Shown here: piece by piece, positions 4,161-6,826 of the stretch
Position numbering within the stretch: position 1 is the first letter of the stretch
Layout of the letters: the number at the start of each line of letters is the position of its first letter
Source: Candidatus Zhuqueibacterota bacterium
GTDB taxonomy: Bacteria > SM23-31 > B21-G16
Direction: 5' to 3'
Length of the DNA: 6,826 nucleotides
NCBI GenBank assembly: GCA_003644825.1
Contig: QNDJ01000084.1
Location: 1 to 6,826, forward strand
Made by a program: the position numbers and the translations under genes
Notes under the pieces: model-generated
The model's input: only the letters and a program-made list of their open reading frames with translations
Database searches by the model: none
What the model was told of the DNA's origin: nothing

Positions 4161-5663
4161 ATGAAAGTATCGGTAAAATCAGGAAATATTTTAAAAGAGA
4201 GATCAGATATATTAATCTTTCCTATTTTTGAGAATGAAAGAAAATTAAATGAGGACATAAAAAAGATTGATACAATATTACAGGGGGAAATATCTTACGC
4301 TATAAAGAGTAAAGATTTTACAGGTGAGTTGAATAAAACGTTAATGTTGTATACAAAAGGAAAAATTCCATCAAAGAAAGTTATGCTTCTGGGTATTGGT
4401 AAAAAGAAAGATATAAAACTGGAACGATTAAGAGAAGCATTTGGAACTGCTGCAATTAAATTAAAAGATTTAAATGTAAAAAAAGTTACTATTTATAACA
4501 TCTATGAAAAATCGAAACAGTTATTTCCTGATGATTCTTCTAAAGCAATGGTGGAGGGAATTTTACTGGCTTTATTTAATTTTGATAGATTAAAAACTGA
4601 TAAAAAAGATAAAAAAACAAAGATAAAAGAAATAAAAGTTTTTGAAAAAAAGAGGAGAAACTTATTCTCTGTTAGAAAAGCAGCTGATTCTGGTAAAATA
4701 TTTGCTGAAGCAGCAAACTATGTAAGGTGTTTACAGGCTGAACCATCCAATATTGCAACCCCAGAATTTTTAGAAAAAGAAGCAAAGAATATTGCTGATG
4801 AAAATGGATTGAAGTTCACATCTTTTAATGAAAGTGACCTGAAAAACCTTAATATGAACCTTTTTCTCAGCGTTGCAAAGGGAAGTAAGGAACCACCAAG
4901 ACTAATTATTCTGGAATATCATACAGAAAGTAAAAATCCAGATAGTATAGCATTAGTTGGAAAGGGAATTACATTTGATAGTGGTGGGATTTCAATAAAA
5001 CCATCAAAAGATATGGATAAGATGAAATATGATATGAGTGGCGGAGCAGCAGTTTTAGGTGTTATGAAATTCATAAGAGAAATAAATCCCGGGCTTAATG
5101 TTATCGGGGCTGTTCCTGCTACTGAAAACTTGCCGGGTGGGTCAGCAACAAAACCAGGTGATATTGTGAAATCATATTCTGGTAAAACTGTTGAAATTGT
5201 GAATACTGATGCTGAAGGAAGATTAATACTGGCTGATACTCTTTCCTATATAGTAAGAAATTACGAACCCGGAGCTATAGTTGACCTTGCTACGCTTACC
5301 GGTGCGTGTGTTGTTGCTCTGGGACATTGTGCTTCAGGTATAATGGGAAATAATAGAAAACTTATTGAAAAAATAAAAAGAGCAGGGGAAATAACCGGGG
5401 AAAGGGTATGGGAATTACCTCTCTGGGAAGAATACAGTAAACAACTTGAAAGTGAGTTTGCTGATTTGAAAAATATTGGAAGTTCAGGAGGTGGTGCTAT
5501 AACTGCTGGAGCTTTTCTAAAGGAATTTGTTGAAAAGACCCCATGGGTTCATATAGATATTGCAGGCACTGCTTATGATGTTGAAAAAAAGTCCTATTTA
5601 CAAAAAGGACCCACAGGTGTAGGAGCAAGGTTAATTCTTGAACTCTTAATGAATTGGGAGTAA
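4161..5663 (+). CDS. pepA: Leucyl aminopeptidase, M17 family (PepA-like)
   Basis: This cytosolic metallo-aminopeptidase of 500 residues (normal for the family) removes N-terminal residues, typically leucine, from peptides. The N-terminal M17 domain covers about 1-150 and the catalytic domain about 180-495. The two-metal site is complete: K268 and D273 in GKGITFDSGG, D291 in KYDMSGGA, D350 and E352 in NTDAEGRL. The catalytic lysine K280 and arginine R354 are also present. ATLTGA and the GPTGVGARL stretch near the C-terminus are further family marks. There is no signal peptide. The start follows AGGAG by 6 nt. The stop is 3 nt before the HAD gene, whose binding site GGGAG (5656-5660) lies in the last codons here, so the two are tightly linked. 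Some PepA proteins also bind DNA in recombination and regulation; nothing here shows that role. Confidence 0.95.
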   Translation: MKVSVKSGNILKERSDILIFPIFENERKLNEDIKKIDTILQGEISYAIKSKDFTGELNKTLMLYTKGKIPSKKVMLLGIGKKKDIKLERLREAFGTAAIKLKDLNVKKVTIYNIYEKSKQLFPDDSSKAMVEGILLALFNFDRLKTDKKDKKTKIKEIKVFEKKRRNLFSVRKAADSGKIFAEAANYVRCLQAEPSNIATPEFLEKEAKNIADENGLKFTSFNESDLKNLNMNLFLSVAKGSKEPPRLIILEYHTESKNPDSIALVGKGITFDSGGISIKPSKDMDKMKYDMSGGAAVLGVMKFIREINPGLNVIGAVPATENLPGGSATKPGDIVKSYSGKTVEIVNTDAEGRLILADTLSYIVRNYEPGAIVDLATLTGACVVALGHCASGIMGNNRKLIEKIKRAGEITGERVWELPLWEEYSKQLESEFADLKNIGSSGGGAITAGAFLKEFVEKTPWVHIDIAGTAYDVEKKSYLQKGPTGVGARLILELLMNWE

Positions 5664-5666
5664 AAT

Positions 5667-6455
5667 ATGCATAATCTTAAGTATTTGATTGACCTTGAGG
5701 GGACATTGGTGCTTGACAAAAGCTACAGACCAATATGCAACTCTGTCTCGTGGATAAGAGAACTCAAAGAGAAAAAGAAAAGTTTTATCATAGCTTCTAA
5801 TAATACAACTGATAAACCTGATGAGTTAATTGAAAAATTGAGAAAGAATGGTCTTGATGTTGATTTTGAACATCTGATGAGTAGTCTATCTATTTCAGTA
5901 GAAAAGTTAAGGGAACTGGAAACTGAATCCTGTTTTGTTCTTGGTTCTGATTCTTTAAAATCATATTTAAGAGATAATGGTTTTATCGTCATCGAGAATG
6001 ATATTCATAAAGTTGATTCTATAATAGTTGGTTTGGACCTTGAAATAAGCAATAATAAACTAAAAACGGCAGCAACAGCAATACTAAATGGTGCCAATTT
6101 AATTGCTCTGCATATTAACAGGTTGTATAAAGATGTTGATGGTAGGTTTGGAGTAAGCACTGGTGGTATAGTTTCAGCCCTTGAGTATGCTACACAGGTT
6201 AAAGCTACGGTGATTGGTAAACCCGAAAAATATTATTATGAAAAGGCTCTTGAGAAACTTGATGCAAAACCTGAAGAAACCCTTTTTATTGGAGACGACC
6301 CTTTTTCGGACCTTGCTGGAGCAAAAAAGTTAGGAATAATAACAGCTTTCGTTCTTTCAGGAAAATATAATTCAAGAATGATTATTAAAAGTATTGATAA
6401 AAACCTCAGACCGGATTTTATTGTCAGAGGTGTTGATGATATTAAAATTGTATAG
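5667..6455 (+). CDS. HAD-family hydrolase, subclass IIA, LHPP/HDHD2-like
   Basis: This 262-residue cytosolic protein is probably a phosphatase, cleaving phosphate esters through an aspartyl-phosphate. Motif I is IDLEGTL with nucleophile D9, motif II is SNNTT (S44), motif III is K185 in GKPEKYYYEKAL, and motif IV is GDDPFSD (D210, D211, D215). The stretch ALEYATQVKATVIGKPEK closely resembles the LHPP/HDHD2 branch of NagD-type (IIA) enzymes, whose cap lies between motifs II and III (about 70-180). The second motif I acid, normally Asp in phosphatases and Ser in LHPP/HDHD2, is Glu11 here, which could slow or alter catalysis. The substrate cannot be read from the sequence; sugar phosphates, nucleotides and phosphohistidine-type compounds are known in the class. 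ATG is 3 nt after the pepA stop with GGGAG 6 nt upstream, so it is in the same operon. Confidence 0.88.
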   Translation: MHNLKYLIDLEGTLVLDKSYRPICNSVSWIRELKEKKKSFIIASNNTTDKPDELIEKLRKNGLDVDFEHLMSSLSISVEKLRELETESCFVLGSDSLKSYLRDNGFIVIENDIHKVDSIIVGLDLEISNNKLKTAATAILNGANLIALHINRLYKDVDGRFGVSTGGIVSALEYATQVKATVIGKPEKYYYEKALEKLDAKPEETLFIGDDPFSDLAGAKKLGIITAFVLSGKYNSRMIIKSIDKNLRPDFIVRGVDDIKIV

Positions 6456-6473
6456 TAATTTATTAATTTTGTT

Positions 6474-6826
6474 ATGAAAAGAATCCTTATTTTTTCCCTG
6501 ATTTTACTTTTTATTAATTGCAGTATTAATAGAATGATTATTCGTACTATTAATGATATTATTACTTATGAAGTTAAAGCTTTGTATGAAGAAAGAGATC
6601 CGATTTTAGCAGAAAATGCAATTGCTTCAAATCTTAAAATTCTTGAGGGATTAATTAAAAGTGACCCTGAAAATGAAAAGTTACTTCTGATAGCATCTGA
6701 GGGATTTTTTAACTATTCACTTGGGTTTATAGAAGAAAAAGATAAAGATAGAGCAAAAGAGTTTTACAGAAGGGGAAGAGACTATGCAATGCGGATTTTA
6801 TTTAGAAAAAAGGGGTTTAAAAGTAA
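6474..6826 (+). CDS. TRAP transporter T-component (TatT-like) lipoprotein, 3' end cut off
   Basis: Only the first 117 codons are in the window. The N-terminus (MKRILIFSLILLFINC) is a short lipoprotein signal with Cys16 as the lipidation site. Asn at -1 is non-canonical but fits relaxed lipoboxes known in some lineages. After it come helical segments typical of the TatT family: a KILEGLIKSDPEN segment (about 55-67), the LLIASEGFFNYSLGF stretch, then RAKEFYRRGRDYAMRIL. TatT is a periplasmic, TPR-like trimeric lipoprotein that partners with the TRAP solute-binding subunit; the Treponema pallidum protein is the studied example. The gene starts 18 nt after the HAD stop. No Shine-Dalgarno sequence is visible in that gap, unlike its neighbours. 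The TRAP permease and binding-protein genes are not in the window and would be expected downstream. Confidence 0.78.
   Translation, partial: MKRILIFSLILLFINCSINRMIIRTINDIITYEVKALYEERDPILAENAIASNLKILEGLIKSDPENEKLLLIASEGFFNYSLGFIEEKDKDRAKEFYRRGRDYAMRILFRKKGFKS

Noticed and set aside
5723-5992. Minus-strand open frame inside the HAD gene
   Set aside because: It is antisense to clear HAD motifs, and its own translation has no recognisable domain.

Overview
The window comes from an AT-rich bacterium, probably a diderm, because the last gene encodes a periplasmic lipoprotein of the TRAP-transporter-associated TatT family. Ribosome binding sites of the AGGAG type precede several genes. I cannot assign a phylum. 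The gene set (PolX/PHP protein, TM1367-type cyclophilin-like protein, M17 aminopeptidase, LHPP/HDHD2-type HAD phosphatase, TatT) fits many anaerobic or environmental lineages.

Positions 1-2016 hold no convincing gene. From about 161 to 1796 the region is a patchwork of short palindromic modules. They are a CCAGAAT hairpin, an AGTC(A/T)CT hairpin, an AACGGGCA hairpin, an array of degenerate units of about 46 bp starting GATTGCTTCGA, a CACAAT hairpin and a GCTCC hairpin. The same modules occur in the same order in two segments about 1.05-1.2 kb apart. Several paired bases differ between copies in a compensatory or wobble way, so pairing has been kept while sequence drifted. The array has six units in one segment and three to four in the other. 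A G-free stretch of 84 nt (1804-1887) and a candidate promoter (1964-1992) follow.

Positions 2017-6826 carry five genes on the + strand, spaced -4, 30, 3 and 18 nt, and probably form one operon. They are a PolX-family protein with a C-terminal PHP domain, a cyclophilin-like protein whose start overlaps the polX stop, a leucyl aminopeptidase, a HAD-family phosphatase, and the first 117 codons of a TatT-like lipoprotein cut by the window edge.

The most striking protein observation is in the PolX homologue. All three aspartates expected to bind the catalytic metals in the polymerase palm are replaced (Asn203, Asn205, His249), while every metal ligand of the PHP domain is present. It should therefore be a PHP-dependent DNA-processing enzyme without polymerase activity. 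The operon partners do not form an obvious single pathway; peptide turnover, phosphate-ester hydrolysis and DNA repair appear to be housekeeping functions expressed together.
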